A DNA stretch of 9,405 bases from a bacterium (GCA_030640905.1 DAOWIM010000179.1:1-9405); one strand, 5' to 3'; shown: positions 1-6,731, counted from the first letter of the stretch. Made by a program: numbers and translations. Notes: generated by a model not told the origin, from the letters alone.

Positions 1-1
1 G

Positions 2-994
2 GCCTCAGCGTTCGGCAAGATGATGACGCACCTGTTGGGGCGGTATGGGCTGGTCTTGTTCAATCCTGATGATACCGAGACCAAGACGCTGGTTGCGCCG
101 TTGTTCAAAACGATTGTCAAAAAGCGAGACGACATTAGCGAGCGTTTGTCTGGCGCCAATCGCGAGATTGTAACCGCAGGCTATCATCTGCAGGTGGAGA
201 AAAGTGAAGACGCCGTCTATCTGTTTTACAACAATGGTGGCCGTCGACCGATCACCCGCTATGGTGACTCCTTTATCGCCGGAGACGAGAGATTCTCCGA
301 GTCGGAACTGATAGCGCTGATTGATAAATACCCAGAACGTTTTTCGCCTGATGTCTTCACGCGCCAGCTTCTCCAGTCGTTTCTGTTCCAAACTTTGGCC
401 CAGGCGGGTGGTCCCTCGGAGATTGCCTATCTGGCTCAGGGCAACGCCATTTTTAAGGCTGTCGATCTATTCCCACCGGTGCAGATTGCTCGTGTCACTG
501 CGACGTTGTTGGAAATGCGTCTGGAGAAATTGATTGGCAGTCTCGGCATTACTTTCGATGACCTGACTGGCGACATCGAACAAATGATCAACAGTGTGTT
601 AGCGAAATCATTCCCGGCCGATCTGGAGTCGGATGTCAAGTCACTTCGCAGGAGCGTTGAGCAACAGTTCGCCGAGCTTGCTGATCAATCGTTGGAATTT
701 GATCCGTCCCTGAAAGGTTTCGCCGAGCAGACGCAGGGGAAAATTGACTATCAGCTAAAGGCGTTTGAGGGCAAATTGTTCTCCTCACACAAGAAGAAAT
801 CACAGGAAACGCGCGACCGGATATACCGTTTGCAGAATGCGCTTTTTCCGAATCGAGGCTTGCAGGAGCGGACATATAACATTACCCTGTTTTTGTCCCG
901 GTACGGACCCGATCTGATTGGCTTCGTGCATGACCGACTTGACTGTTGTCAGCAGGTGCATCAGATCATTCATCTTTCGGAGATGACGAGCTAG
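2..994 (+). CDS. bshC: Bacillithiol biosynthesis cysteine-adding enzyme BshC (5' end outside window)
   Basis: BshC is the putative ligase that adds cysteine to glucosaminyl-malate in the last step of bacillithiol synthesis, in the cytosol. The frame is open to the left edge (…A-S-A-F-G-K before the first ATG at 20), so that ATG is internal. About 331 residues are visible; the family is usually near 540, so roughly the first 200 are missing. Recognisable family signatures are the RYGLVLFNPDD segment at the visible start, GGPSEIAYLAQ (about residues 130-140 from the ATG at 20), the following PVQIARVTATLLE stretch, and LFPNRGLQERTYN near the C-terminus. A helical, charge-rich middle matches the coiled coil of this family. 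The TAG stop directly abuts the bshA ATG, so the two genes are almost certainly cotranscribed and translationally coupled. The call rests on sequence recognition plus its bshA and bshB1 neighbours. Confidence 0.93.
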   Translation, partial: ASAFGKMMTHLLGRYGLVLFNPDDTETKTLVAPLFKTIVKKRDDISERLSGANREIVTAGYHLQVEKSEDAVYLFYNNGGRRPITRYGDSFIAGDERFSESELIALIDKYPERFSPDVFTRQLLQSFLFQTLAQAGGPSEIAYLAQGNAIFKAVDLFPPVQIARVTATLLEMRLEKLIGSLGITFDDLTGDIEQMINSVLAKSFPADLESDVKSLRRSVEQQFAELADQSLEFDPSLKGFAEQTQGKIDYQLKAFEGKLFSSHKKKSQETRDRIYRLQNALFPNRGLQERTYNITLFLSRYGPDLIGFVHDRLDCCQQVHQIIHLSEMTS

Positions 995-2125
995 ATGGTT
1001 ATTGGTATTACATGTTATCCGGTTGCGGGTGGTTCGGGTGTCGTCGCCACGGAGCTTGGTCAGCAACTGGCAGCACGCGGGCACGAAGTTCATTTTGTCT
1101 CGTACGCATTGCCGTTTCGCCTTGATACGTATCAGGCAAATCTGATGTACCATGGAGTGGAGACAACAGCCTATCCGCTGTTCAAATTTCCACCCTATAC
1201 GTTGACGCTGGCGGCGAAAATGGCCGAGGTTGCACGCAATTTCAAGCTGGATGTTTTACATGTCCACTACGCTGTTCCGCATGCCATCTGTGCTTATCTG
1301 GCGCGTCAGCTATTGGCAGAAGGTAACGGTAAGAACCCAAAAATCATCACGACTCTTCACGGTACCGATATCACGCTTGTTGGTAGTGATCCATCGTTCT
1401 ACGATATCACGCGCTTTTCGATCATGGCTTCCGACGGTGTCACCGCTGTCTCCAAATACCTCGCCGATGAAACAACGGAAATGTTCAAACTGGAACAGCC
1501 GATACGAGTCATTCATAATTTCTTCGATGAAAAACGATTCCAACCGCACGGTACCCAGTGTTGCCGCAAGGAGTTTGTGCAGGACGGTGAGTTTTTAATA
1601 GCTCATGTTTCAAATTTCCGACCGGTCAAACGGACGATAGATGTTATTGATATCTTTGAACGGATCGCACGCGAGGTGCCGTCGAAACTACTTCTTATCG
1701 GGGAAGGTCCCGACACAATTCTGGCCCGACGTCAGATCAGCAAGAAGGGGTTGAATGATCGCGTCATTTTTCTCGGTAACCAGAGTCGGGTCGAGGTGAT
1801 TCTGCCGTGCGCCGATCTGTTTCTGTTGCCTTCGGAAGAAGAGTCGTTTGGTCTGGCTGCCCTTGAGGCGTTGGCTTGTGGCGTGCCGGTGATTGGGACG
1901 GCGGGGACCGGTTTAGTGGAGGTGATCGATGATTTCCAGAACGGTTTTCTACTGCCGGTCGGGGAGACTTCGTCGATGGCTCGTGCCGCGCTGTCGCTGT
2001 TGAACGATCCTGATCGCCTGGTGCAATTCAAGAAAAACGCTTTTGAGCTGGTCAGGAAACGGTTCGTCTCTGAAAAAATAGTTTCTCAGTATGAACAGTA
2101 CTACGAGGAGGTGCTCGGTGGCTGA
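995..2125 (+). CDS. bshA: N-acetyl-alpha-D-glucosaminyl L-malate synthase BshA (GT4 glycosyltransferase)
   Basis: BshA transfers GlcNAc from UDP-GlcNAc to L-malate, the first step of bacillithiol synthesis, in the cytosol. The 376-residue protein is the usual family length and has a two-domain GT-B layout. The N-terminal domain opens with ITCYPVAGGSGVVATELG (residues 5-22, nucleotide-sugar/malate loop), followed by HYAVPHA (91-97) and LHGTDIT (121-127). The C-terminal domain has NFRPVKR (207-213) and the GT4 E-x7-E motif (E283…E291) in EESFGLAALEALACGVPVIGT. The ATG directly follows the bshC stop. A weak GGAG at 979-982 is the only Shine-Dalgarno candidate, so translation probably relies on coupling to bshC. 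The gene end overlaps the bshB1 start by 8 nt. Related GT4 enzymes share the fold, but the N-terminal signature and the pathway neighbours make BshA the clear choice. Confidence 0.96.
   Translation: MVIGITCYPVAGGSGVVATELGQQLAARGHEVHFVSYALPFRLDTYQANLMYHGVETTAYPLFKFPPYTLTLAAKMAEVARNFKLDVLHVHYAVPHAICAYLARQLLAEGNGKNPKIITTLHGTDITLVGSDPSFYDITRFSIMASDGVTAVSKYLADETTEMFKLEQPIRVIHNFFDEKRFQPHGTQCCRKEFVQDGEFLIAHVSNFRPVKRTIDVIDIFERIAREVPSKLLLIGEGPDTILARRQISKKGLNDRVIFLGNQSRVEVILPCADLFLLPSEEESFGLAALEALACGVPVIGTAGTGLVEVIDDFQNGFLLPVGETSSMARAALSLLNDPDRLVQFKKNAFELVRKRFVSEKIVSQYEQYYEEVLGG
2106..2111 (+). promoter_or_regulatory. Ribosome binding site that fixes the bshB1 GTG start
   Basis: AGGAGG at 2106-2111 lies six bases before the GTG at 2118. 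It sits inside the last codons of bshA. An in-frame ATG at 2091 lies upstream of this site and has no such motif, so the GTG is the better start. Confidence 0.75.
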
Positions 2126-2900
2126 GACTGAGACTCTGGATGTTTTGGCTATCGCGGCTCATCCGGATGATATCGAGATTACCTGCGGCGGGTTTCTCAT
2201 CAAGATGGTTGAGATGGGCCGGAAGGTGGGTGTGCTTGACCTGACTCGCGGTGAGATGGGAACGTATGGTGATAAGGAAACACGATTGGCCGAAGCCGCC
2301 GAAGCTGCCGGTGTGATTGGACTAACCTCTCGTGAAAATGTCGGCCTGCCCGACTCTGCAGTCGAGATCAATCAAGCTAACAAACTGGCTATTGCTCAGG
2401 CAATCCGTGCCACGCAGCCGGAGATGGTTATTTTGCCGCATTGGGAGCAACGCCACCCCGACCATCTGGCCTGCAGTCGCCTTGGTTACGATGCTTGTTT
2501 CCTGGCCGGGCTGAAAAAGGCTGACCTTGAAGGCGAACCGTTTCGTCCTCGTCGTATCCTTTATGTTTCGTATTTCAGAAACACCGACTACTCGTTCCTT
2601 GTCGACATCTCCGATCAGTTTGAAAAAAAGTGCCGGGCCGTGGCAGCATACCAGTCGCAATTCGGGAAAACGAGAAGTGGCAAGGTCAAGGACCTCGTTA
2701 AGTCAACGCTCAACGTATATGACATGGTCGAAAGCGGAGGTAAGAATATCTTTCAACCCGGCGTGACAATTTATGATCTGATGCACACTCGCGCTCACCA
2801 GTTGGGGCAGTTGATTGGTGTGAACTATGCCGAAGCTTACACGGTTAAGGAGCAAATTCGTATCGACGACCCACTCTCGTTGCCCGGTCGCTCGATCTAA
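2118..2900 (+). CDS. bshB1: Bacillithiol biosynthesis deacetylase BshB1 (PIG-L/LmbE family)
   Basis: BshB1 is a zinc-dependent hydrolase that removes acetyl from GlcNAc-malate to give GlcN-malate, the second step of bacillithiol synthesis. The GTG at 2118 is chosen for its AGGAGG. It gives 260 residues; the ATG at 2091 would add nine residues with no sign of conservation. The N-terminal AAHPDDIEITCGG holds the metal/catalytic motif (H15, D17, D18), and QRHPDHLACSR supplies H113 and H116. This matches the Bacillus cereus zinc-binding deacetylase pattern (H12, D14, D15, H110, H113) with a constant offset of three. LTRGEMGTYG (42-51) and ENVGLPD (73-79) are typical of the BshB1 subgroup, and FQPGVTIYDLMHTRAHQLGQLIGV near the C-terminus also fits. 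It overlaps bshA by 8 nt and ends the bshC-A-B1 cluster. Some PIG-L proteins act as bacillithiol-conjugate amidases, but operon position favours the biosynthetic role. Confidence 0.94.
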   Translation: MAETETLDVLAIAAHPDDIEITCGGFLIKMVEMGRKVGVLDLTRGEMGTYGDKETRLAEAAEAAGVIGLTSRENVGLPDSAVEINQANKLAIAQAIRATQPEMVILPHWEQRHPDHLACSRLGYDACFLAGLKKADLEGEPFRPRRILYVSYFRNTDYSFLVDISDQFEKKCRAVAAYQSQFGKTRSGKVKDLVKSTLNVYDMVESGGKNIFQPGVTIYDLMHTRAHQLGQLIGVNYAEAYTVKEQIRIDDPLSLPGRSI

Positions 2901-3056
2901 CCCGCAGGCGGGCAGGCGAGGCTTGTTCTGAGTATGTCTGCCGCTACACGGAGATGGCAAGTAATGCTTTTAATTTGCGGTAGGGTTGAAATGGCCAGAG
3001 TTAACTTTTGGGACAACCTTCAGGAGTCCTGTCTGTAAACCGATATCTGTGTTGTT
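2901..3056. other. Intergenic gap between bshB1 and the CDF gene
   Basis: This 156-nt gap holds two small inverted repeats: CCCGC-AG-GCGGG at 2901-2912, immediately after the bshB1 stop, and CAGGA-G-TCCTG at 3021-3031. Neither is followed by a T-run, so neither is a convincing intrinsic terminator. I found no promoter with well-spaced -35 and -10 boxes. Whether the CDF gene belongs to the bsh transcript cannot be decided from sequence alone. Confidence 0.4.
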
Positions 3057-3983
3057 ATGAACGTGCCTGATTTCATAGAGAAACCGACCAACGCTAATTC
3101 GGCTGATGCTAATATTGCCTCCGGTCTTCGCGTGACCTGGATCGGGGCGGCAGTCAATCTTTTTCTGATTGTCTTTAAGCTCTGGGTGGGACTAACGGCG
3201 CGAAGCCAAGCCTTGATCGCCGACGGTATCCATTCCGCGTCCGATCTATTTGGTGACTTCGTCGTCCTGGTCGGCTTGAAGTGGGGACGCAAATCAGAGG
3301 ACGCCGACCATCCTTATGGTCACGCCCGCATCGAAACAATCTCAAGCATGATTGTCGGCCTGCTTCTGATACTTGTCGCACTCGGCATTATCTACAATGC
3401 GTTCTCCGCAATCCTGACACAGCAACCCTCAAGCCCCGGTTTGTTTGCCATCTACGCGGCAGCGGTCAGTGTTGTTCTCAAAGAAGTGCTGTACTGGTAC
3501 ACGCTGGCGATCGGCAAGAAACTTCGCTCAATGGTGCTGATCGGCAACGCCTGGCATCATCGTACCGATGCTATCAGTTCGGTTGCCGTCTTGATTGGTG
3601 TCGGTGTGGCCCATATCAATCCGGACTGGGCTATGGCGGATTCATACGCCGCAGTGGTGGTGACATTTTTCATTATGCGGGTCGGTGTGAGTCTCGTCTG
3701 GGCGGCTCTCCGCGAACTCTCTGATACCGCACCCGACGAAATAGTCTTGCAGCAATTAATCAATTGTGTCCGCAAGGTCGATGGTATCCGACAGGTGCAC
3801 GATTTGCGGGCGCGATATTCCGGCTCACAGATATTCGTGGAGCTACATATTGTAGTCGATCCCGACCAGACAGTGCGAGAAGGTCACGACATCGCCAAAA
3901 CGGCCAAACGGGCATTGCTTGAAGATTTCCCCGATGTTACCCGGGTGATCATCCATGTCGACCCGGAGCCGAAGGTGGGGTAG
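3057..3983 (+). CDS. Cation diffusion facilitator (CDF) family divalent metal/H+ antiporter
   Basis: This 308-residue inner-membrane protein should export a divalent cation (zinc, or possibly Fe, Co or Cd) in exchange for protons. Hydrophobic segments at about residues 28-48, 53-75, 95-117, 129-150, 172-186 and 193-214 fit the usual six helices. The metal site reads HSASD in helix 2 (H59, D63) and HHRTD in helix 5 (H167, D171). Such HxxxD pairs are associated with zinc-type members, while manganese-type CDFs carry DxxxD. DADHPYGHARIET (82-94) is the conserved loop after helix 2. The cytoplasmic C-terminal domain has the regulatory-site histidines in VHDLR (H248), ELHI (H264) and IHVDPEP (H300). 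An in-frame TAA at 3036 with no other start between makes ATG 3057 the likely start, but no Shine-Dalgarno precedes it. It lies 156 nt after bshB1 and converges on the GYD gene. Exact metal specificity is not settled. Confidence 0.93.
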   Translation: MNVPDFIEKPTNANSADANIASGLRVTWIGAAVNLFLIVFKLWVGLTARSQALIADGIHSASDLFGDFVVLVGLKWGRKSEDADHPYGHARIETISSMIVGLLLILVALGIIYNAFSAILTQQPSSPGLFAIYAAAVSVVLKEVLYWYTLAIGKKLRSMVLIGNAWHHRTDAISSVAVLIGVGVAHINPDWAMADSYAAVVVTFFIMRVGVSLVWAALRELSDTAPDEIVLQQLINCVRKVDGIRQVHDLRARYSGSQIFVELHIVVDPDQTVREGHDIAKTAKRALLEDFPDVTRVIIHVDPEPKVG

Positions 3984-4001
3984 GGGGCAGATGCCCCCCT
4001 A
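3981..4001. repeat. Inverted repeat spanning the stop codons of two convergent genes
   Basis: GGGGGC at 3983-3988 and GCCCCC at 3993-3998 are separated by the four bases AGAT. The flanking TA bases on each side extend the symmetry, apart from one extra C on the right arm. The left arm contains the CDF stop (3981-3983) and the right arm contains the GYD stop (3999-4001, minus strand). It may be a compact two-way transcription barrier, but neither side is followed by a T-run, so a classical intrinsic terminator is not shown. Confidence 0.55.
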
Positions 4002-4295
4002 AATCTCCTGTGCCAGTTCGACTATCCGTTTGTAAGGAATGGCGGTCCAGCTTTCGGCAACCACCGCGCCATTGGCCCGACTGATCATCGATACTTTCGC
4101 TGCAACCTCTTCATCCGGCGCCTCGAAAATATCCATAAAATCATAGGCGCCTAACAGACCATAATGAGCCAGGAATTTGACATCCGGACACTTGCTCTTG
4201 ACTTCATCCATCCAGGCCTGACCGATTTTGGCCCGGTCCTTCATCCGTGCGGCGACATCGGGTGTCAGTCGCGTCATTAGTACGAACGTTTTCAT
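3999..4295 (-). CDS. GYD domain-containing small protein
   Basis: This is a 98-residue cytosolic protein with no signal peptide or membrane segment. It matches the GYD family: a start of the MKTFVLMTRLTP type, a middle helix, then HYGLLGAYDFMDIFEAPDEEVAAKVS (44-69), whose G-x-YD gives the family its name, and a C-terminal ESWTAIP segment. Members form small alpha/beta ferredoxin-like folds and have no established biochemical role, so I assign none. The ATG is well supported by GGAGG at 4304-4308 (minus strand), eight bases upstream. The gene is convergent with the CDF gene (15 nt between the coding ends). A CDF-like remnant lies on its other side, so it may have been inserted between parts of a duplicated CDF end. 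No promoter was clear upstream. Confidence 0.85.
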   Translation of the reverse strand: MKTFVLMTRLTPDVAARMKDRAKIGQAWMDEVKSKCPDVKFLAHYGLLGAYDFMDIFEAPDEEVAAKVSMISRANGAVVAESWTAIPYKRIVELAQEI

Positions 4296-4303
4296 AATAT
4301 TAT

Positions 4304-4308
4304 CCTCC
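4304..4308 (-). promoter_or_regulatory. Ribosome binding site of the GYD gene
   Basis: GGAGG read on the minus strand, eight bases before the ATG at 4295-4293. It confirms both strand and start of this short gene. Confidence 0.75.
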
Positions 4309-4328
4309 GGTTATCGGTTGCTCCTTAG

Positions 4329-4385
4329 GACCTGCAGCGGGTGATCATCCAAGTTGAACCAGCATCGAAAGTGCCGCAGGCACCT
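4329..4385 (+). pseudogene. Possible remnant of a CDF transporter 3' end
   Basis: In the + frame after a TAG at 4326-4328, the sequence reads D-L-Q-R-V-I-I-Q-V-E-P-A-S-K-V. This resembles the end of the upstream CDF protein, D-V-T-R-V-I-I-H-V-D-P-E-P-K-V. A 14-base run (4338-4351) is identical to 3941-3954, and by eye about 28 of 38 positions match from 4338. The replacement of His-Val-Asp by Gln-Val-Glu is also seen in real CDF C-termini, so this looks like a diverged homologue rather than a fresh copy. Nothing upstream of it is a recognisable transporter. It is short, so chance similarity remains possible. Confidence 0.4.
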
Positions 4386-4401
4386 AAAAGAGACATGTCT
4401 C
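4386..4401 (-). terminator. Possible small intrinsic terminator of selC
   Basis: On the minus strand, two bases after the tRNA discriminator, GAGACATGTCTC forms a perfect 12-bp palindrome (4390-4401) followed directly by TTTT (4386-4389). The stem is short (GAGA/TCTC around CATG), so it would be a weak terminator. A second hairpin, GTGCC-TGC-GGCAC, follows at 4371-4383 and might add to it. Its position right behind the tRNA supports the reading. Confidence 0.45.
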
Positions 4402-4403
4402 AG

Positions 4404-4497
4404 CGGAAGGGGTGGGAATCGAACCCACCGGGGACAATGCGATTGCCCCCCTCACGGCTTTGAAGGCCGGGATCGCCACCAGACGACATCCGCTTCC
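4404..4497 (-). tRNA. selC: tRNA-Sec (anticodon TCA), selenocysteine tRNA
   Basis: This tRNA carries selenocysteine to in-frame UGA codons; it is charged with serine, converted on the tRNA and delivered by SelB. The RNA starts GGAAGCGG and has the 6-bp D-stem GTCGTC/GGCGAT around a TGGT loop, both typical of bacterial tRNA-Sec. The anticodon loop CTTCAAA has anticodon TCA at 4463-4461. The long variable arm pairs GGGGGCAAT (with G·T) to ATTGTCCCC around CGC, and the T-arm is GTGGG-TTCGATT-CCCAC. The discriminator is G at 4404 and CCA is not encoded (CTG follows), so a CCA-adding enzyme is needed. Two oddities: the 3' acceptor strand after the T-stem has seven bases where eight are expected, leaving C6 bulged, and the outermost anticodon-stem pair is C·T. 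Sec-synthesis genes (selA, selB, selD) are not in the window. Confidence 0.93.
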
Positions 4498-4503
4498 GTA
4501 CTC

Positions 4504-4532
4504 ACAATAAGCAACAGGACCCAATTTGTAAA
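4504..4532 (-). promoter_or_regulatory. Promoter of selC
   Basis: On the minus strand, TTTACA (4532-4527) is a -35 box with five of six consensus bases. It is separated by exactly 17 bases from TATTGT (4509-4504), a -10 box with four of six. The seventh base after the -10 box is 4497, the first base of the tRNA. Transcription would therefore start at or within a base or two of the mature 5' end. Confidence 0.6.
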
Positions 4533-4616
4533 GTACCGATCATCACCCCCAGTCAGCAGCGAACGCACAGTGCCTTTGTGATTGACTTTTTCAATTAAAT
4601 CGACCACACATAGTAT

Positions 4617-6695
4617 GTGAAACTTGACTCACCACTGCAGTTCGTTAAGGGTGTCGGCCCGCGCAAGGCCGAAGTGCTGGCAAAAAGCGGTCTGGAAACT
4701 GTCTCGGATATGCTGCGCTATTTCCCGCGCCATTATCTTGATCGTACCAGTGTTGTCTCGATTGGCGAACTCAAGGTCGATCAAAGCGCTACTATTATCG
4801 GGCAGGTCAAGGCGCATGGCGTCCTGCACGGGAAGCATCGTCGTTACGAAGTTCTCTTGGACGATGGCACCGGCTCTATCGCGCTGCTCTGGTTCCGGGG
4901 GGTGCGGTACTGGGAACGGTTGTTCAAGAAGGGTCAGATATTCGCTGCGACCGGAGTGGTGACATCGTTTCAGGGTTTGCAGATGATTCACCCCGATCTG
5001 GAACGACTCGAAGACGACAGTGGCACCATGATTCACGCTGGTCGGATCATTCCGGTTTATCCACAGACAGCCGAGCTTAACAAAGTTGGTCTGAACAGCA
5101 AGGGGATTCGGCGGGTGACCTCGTTCATCTTTGAGAATCTCAAAGAAACGATCTCCGACCCACTACCGGCTACAGAGTGCAAGGCTCGGCAGTTAATGCC
5201 GCTCCATGATGCTGTCAAGGCGGTTCATTATCCGGAAAGTCGTGAACAGGTTGAGCTGGGACGGCGACGGATGGCTTTTGATGAACTCCTCGGTTTCCAG
5301 TTTATGGTATTCCGAAACCGGAGCGAGAAAGAAGCGACCATCAAGGCGCATTCGTACAGCGATCCGGGGGAGAAGCTGACACGTCTCAGAGAAGGTTTGT
5401 CATTTGATCTCACCTCCGGCCAGAAGAAATCGATCAAGGAGATACTTGCCGACCTGCAACGGCCCGAACCTATGTCACGCATGTTGCAGGGTGATGTTGG
5501 CTGCGGCAAGACGGTGGTGGCTATTCTCACCGCCGCTTATCTGGCCGAGAATAATCTGCAGACCGCTTTTATGGCGCCGACCGAAATACTGGCCGAGCAG
5601 CACTACCGCAATTGGAGCGAACGTCTTAACGAAGTAGGTATCAGTTGTGGTTTGCTGACAGCGAGTCTCAAGGCGGCTCAGAAAAAGAAGCTCGCCGCAC
5701 AGTGCGCGGACGGTGAGATCGATATTGTTTTCGGGACACATGCTCTGATCTACGACTATGTTGCATTTGCAAAACTCGGATTGGTAATTATCGACGAGCA
5801 GCATCGCTTCGGCGTGGAGCAACGCACAAAACTATACACTAAGGGCGACAACCCTGATTTGCTCGTAATGACAGCGACTCCGATCCCGCGAACTCTTACC
5901 CTGACGCTGTATGGTGATCTGAAAATCTCTACGATTGATACGCTGCCGCCGGGGAGAAAACCGATTCGCACCGTCTGGCGTACCGATGATCTCCGGGATA
6001 AGGTCAACCGATTTGTCGTTGATGAAGTGCGCAAAGGTGGTCAGGCATATATCATTTATCCGTTGATCGAGAAGTCCGAGCAGATAGAACTTGAGAATGT
6101 CGAAGATGCCTACAAGGAGTTGTCCGGCGGCGTTTTTGCCGACTGTCGGGTGGGGATGGTACACGGTCGTGTCAAGTCAGCCGAGCGTGATGAAATCCTG
6201 CGGCAGTTCCGAGAGGGGGAACTTGATATCCTGATGGCTACGGTTGTTATCGAAGTTGGGATCGACAACCCGAACGCAACGATCATGGTGATTGAACATG
6301 CCGAGCGGTTTGGGCTCGCTCAGTTGCATCAGCTTCGGGGACGTATCGGACGCGGGGAGAAGCAGTCAACGTTGGTGGCGATGGCTCACCGGCCAATCTC
6401 GGATATTGCGCGCCAGAGGCTTGATTATCTTGTTTCCACCGGCGATGGATTTGAAATTGCCGAGGCCGATCTGCAACTTCGTGGCCCCGGCGAAATCTTT
6501 GGTGTCAGACAGTCGGGCGTACCGGAATTGAAAGCGGCCGACCTCTCGCGTGACCGGGATTTGATCGAATCGGCTCATCAACTGCTGGAGCAACTGTTCG
6601 CTTCCGACAATCACCTTGACTCAGACCGCAAGAGGCTGTATAACTATCTCGACAGAATGACTTCGTCGCGGATCACAAATCTTGGTGGCGGCTAA
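4617..6695 (+). CDS. recG: ATP-dependent DNA helicase RecG
   Basis: RecG is a monomeric superfamily-2 helicase that regresses stalled replication forks and branch-migrates Holliday junctions. The 692-residue length equals that of E. coli RecG. The N-terminal helix-hairpin-like VKGVGPRKAEVLAKSG (10-25) is followed by the OB-fold wedge domain (about 55-130) that grips branched DNA. Helicase motifs occur in order: Walker A GDVGCGKT (292-299), DEQH (393-396), TATPIPRT (419-426) and QLRGRIGRG (572-580). The C-terminal FEIAEADLQLRGPGEIFGVRQSG is also characteristic. The GTG at 4617 is the first possible start after an in-frame TAG at 4611, and it gives the expected MKLDSPLQFVKGVG opening. No Shine-Dalgarno precedes it. 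It diverges from selC across about 119 nt and lies 42 nt upstream of the DUF1844 gene, possibly cotranscribed. No key residue is missing. Confidence 0.97.
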   Translation: MKLDSPLQFVKGVGPRKAEVLAKSGLETVSDMLRYFPRHYLDRTSVVSIGELKVDQSATIIGQVKAHGVLHGKHRRYEVLLDDGTGSIALLWFRGVRYWERLFKKGQIFAATGVVTSFQGLQMIHPDLERLEDDSGTMIHAGRIIPVYPQTAELNKVGLNSKGIRRVTSFIFENLKETISDPLPATECKARQLMPLHDAVKAVHYPESREQVELGRRRMAFDELLGFQFMVFRNRSEKEATIKAHSYSDPGEKLTRLREGLSFDLTSGQKKSIKEILADLQRPEPMSRMLQGDVGCGKTVVAILTAAYLAENNLQTAFMAPTEILAEQHYRNWSERLNEVGISCGLLTASLKAAQKKKLAAQCADGEIDIVFGTHALIYDYVAFAKLGLVIIDEQHRFGVEQRTKLYTKGDNPDLLVMTATPIPRTLTLTLYGDLKISTIDTLPPGRKPIRTVWRTDDLRDKVNRFVVDEVRKGGQAYIIYPLIEKSEQIELENVEDAYKELSGGVFADCRVGMVHGRVKSAERDEILRQFREGELDILMATVVIEVGIDNPNATIMVIEHAERFGLAQLHQLRGRIGRGEKQSTLVAMAHRPISDIARQRLDYLVSTGDGFEIAEADLQLRGPGEIFGVRQSGVPELKAADLSRDRDLIESAHQLLEQLFASDNHLDSDRKRLYNYLDRMTSSRITNLGGG

Positions 6696-6715
6696 GGTCA
6701 GCAAACTTGATCTCA

Positions 6716-6731
6716 AACCCTCCGGAGGGTT
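6716..6731 (+). promoter_or_regulatory. Perfect 16-bp palindrome containing the Shine-Dalgarno of the DUF1844 gene
   Basis: AACCCTCC/GGAGGGTT is perfectly symmetric and can fold into a 6-bp stem (AACCCT/AGGGTT) closed by a CCGG loop. The GGAGG at 6724-6728, nine bases before the ATG at 6738, is half loop and half stem. It could mask the ribosome site, end some recG transcripts, or bind a dimeric protein. No T-run follows, which weakens the terminator reading. Confidence 0.55.

Noticed and set aside
800..1153. A 117-codon minus-strand frame spanning the bshC/bshA junction
   Set aside because: It lies wholly inside two well-recognised genes on the other strand, with no ribosome site or recognisable domain.
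4000..4500. A genomic island or integrative element inserted at selC
   Set aside because: selC is a known insertion hotspot, but there is no integrase and I found no second copy of the tRNA 3' end in the window; only a GYD gene and a short CDF-like remnant lie next to it.
4354..4581. A 75-codon + strand open frame
   Set aside because: It runs across the tRNA-Sec gene and its promoter in antisense, has no ribosome site, and resembles no protein family apart from the CDF-like stretch, which is in a different frame.
4581..4595. ATTGA-CTTTT-TCAAT inverted repeat upstream of recG
   Set aside because: Only five AT-rich pairs; such symmetry is expected by chance in this AT-rich gap.
4582..4610. 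TTGACT as a -35 box for recG
   Set aside because: With a 17-base spacer the -10 would be CACACA at 4605-4610, which is a poor match; other spacings are no better. A recG promoter is likely here but cannot be placed.
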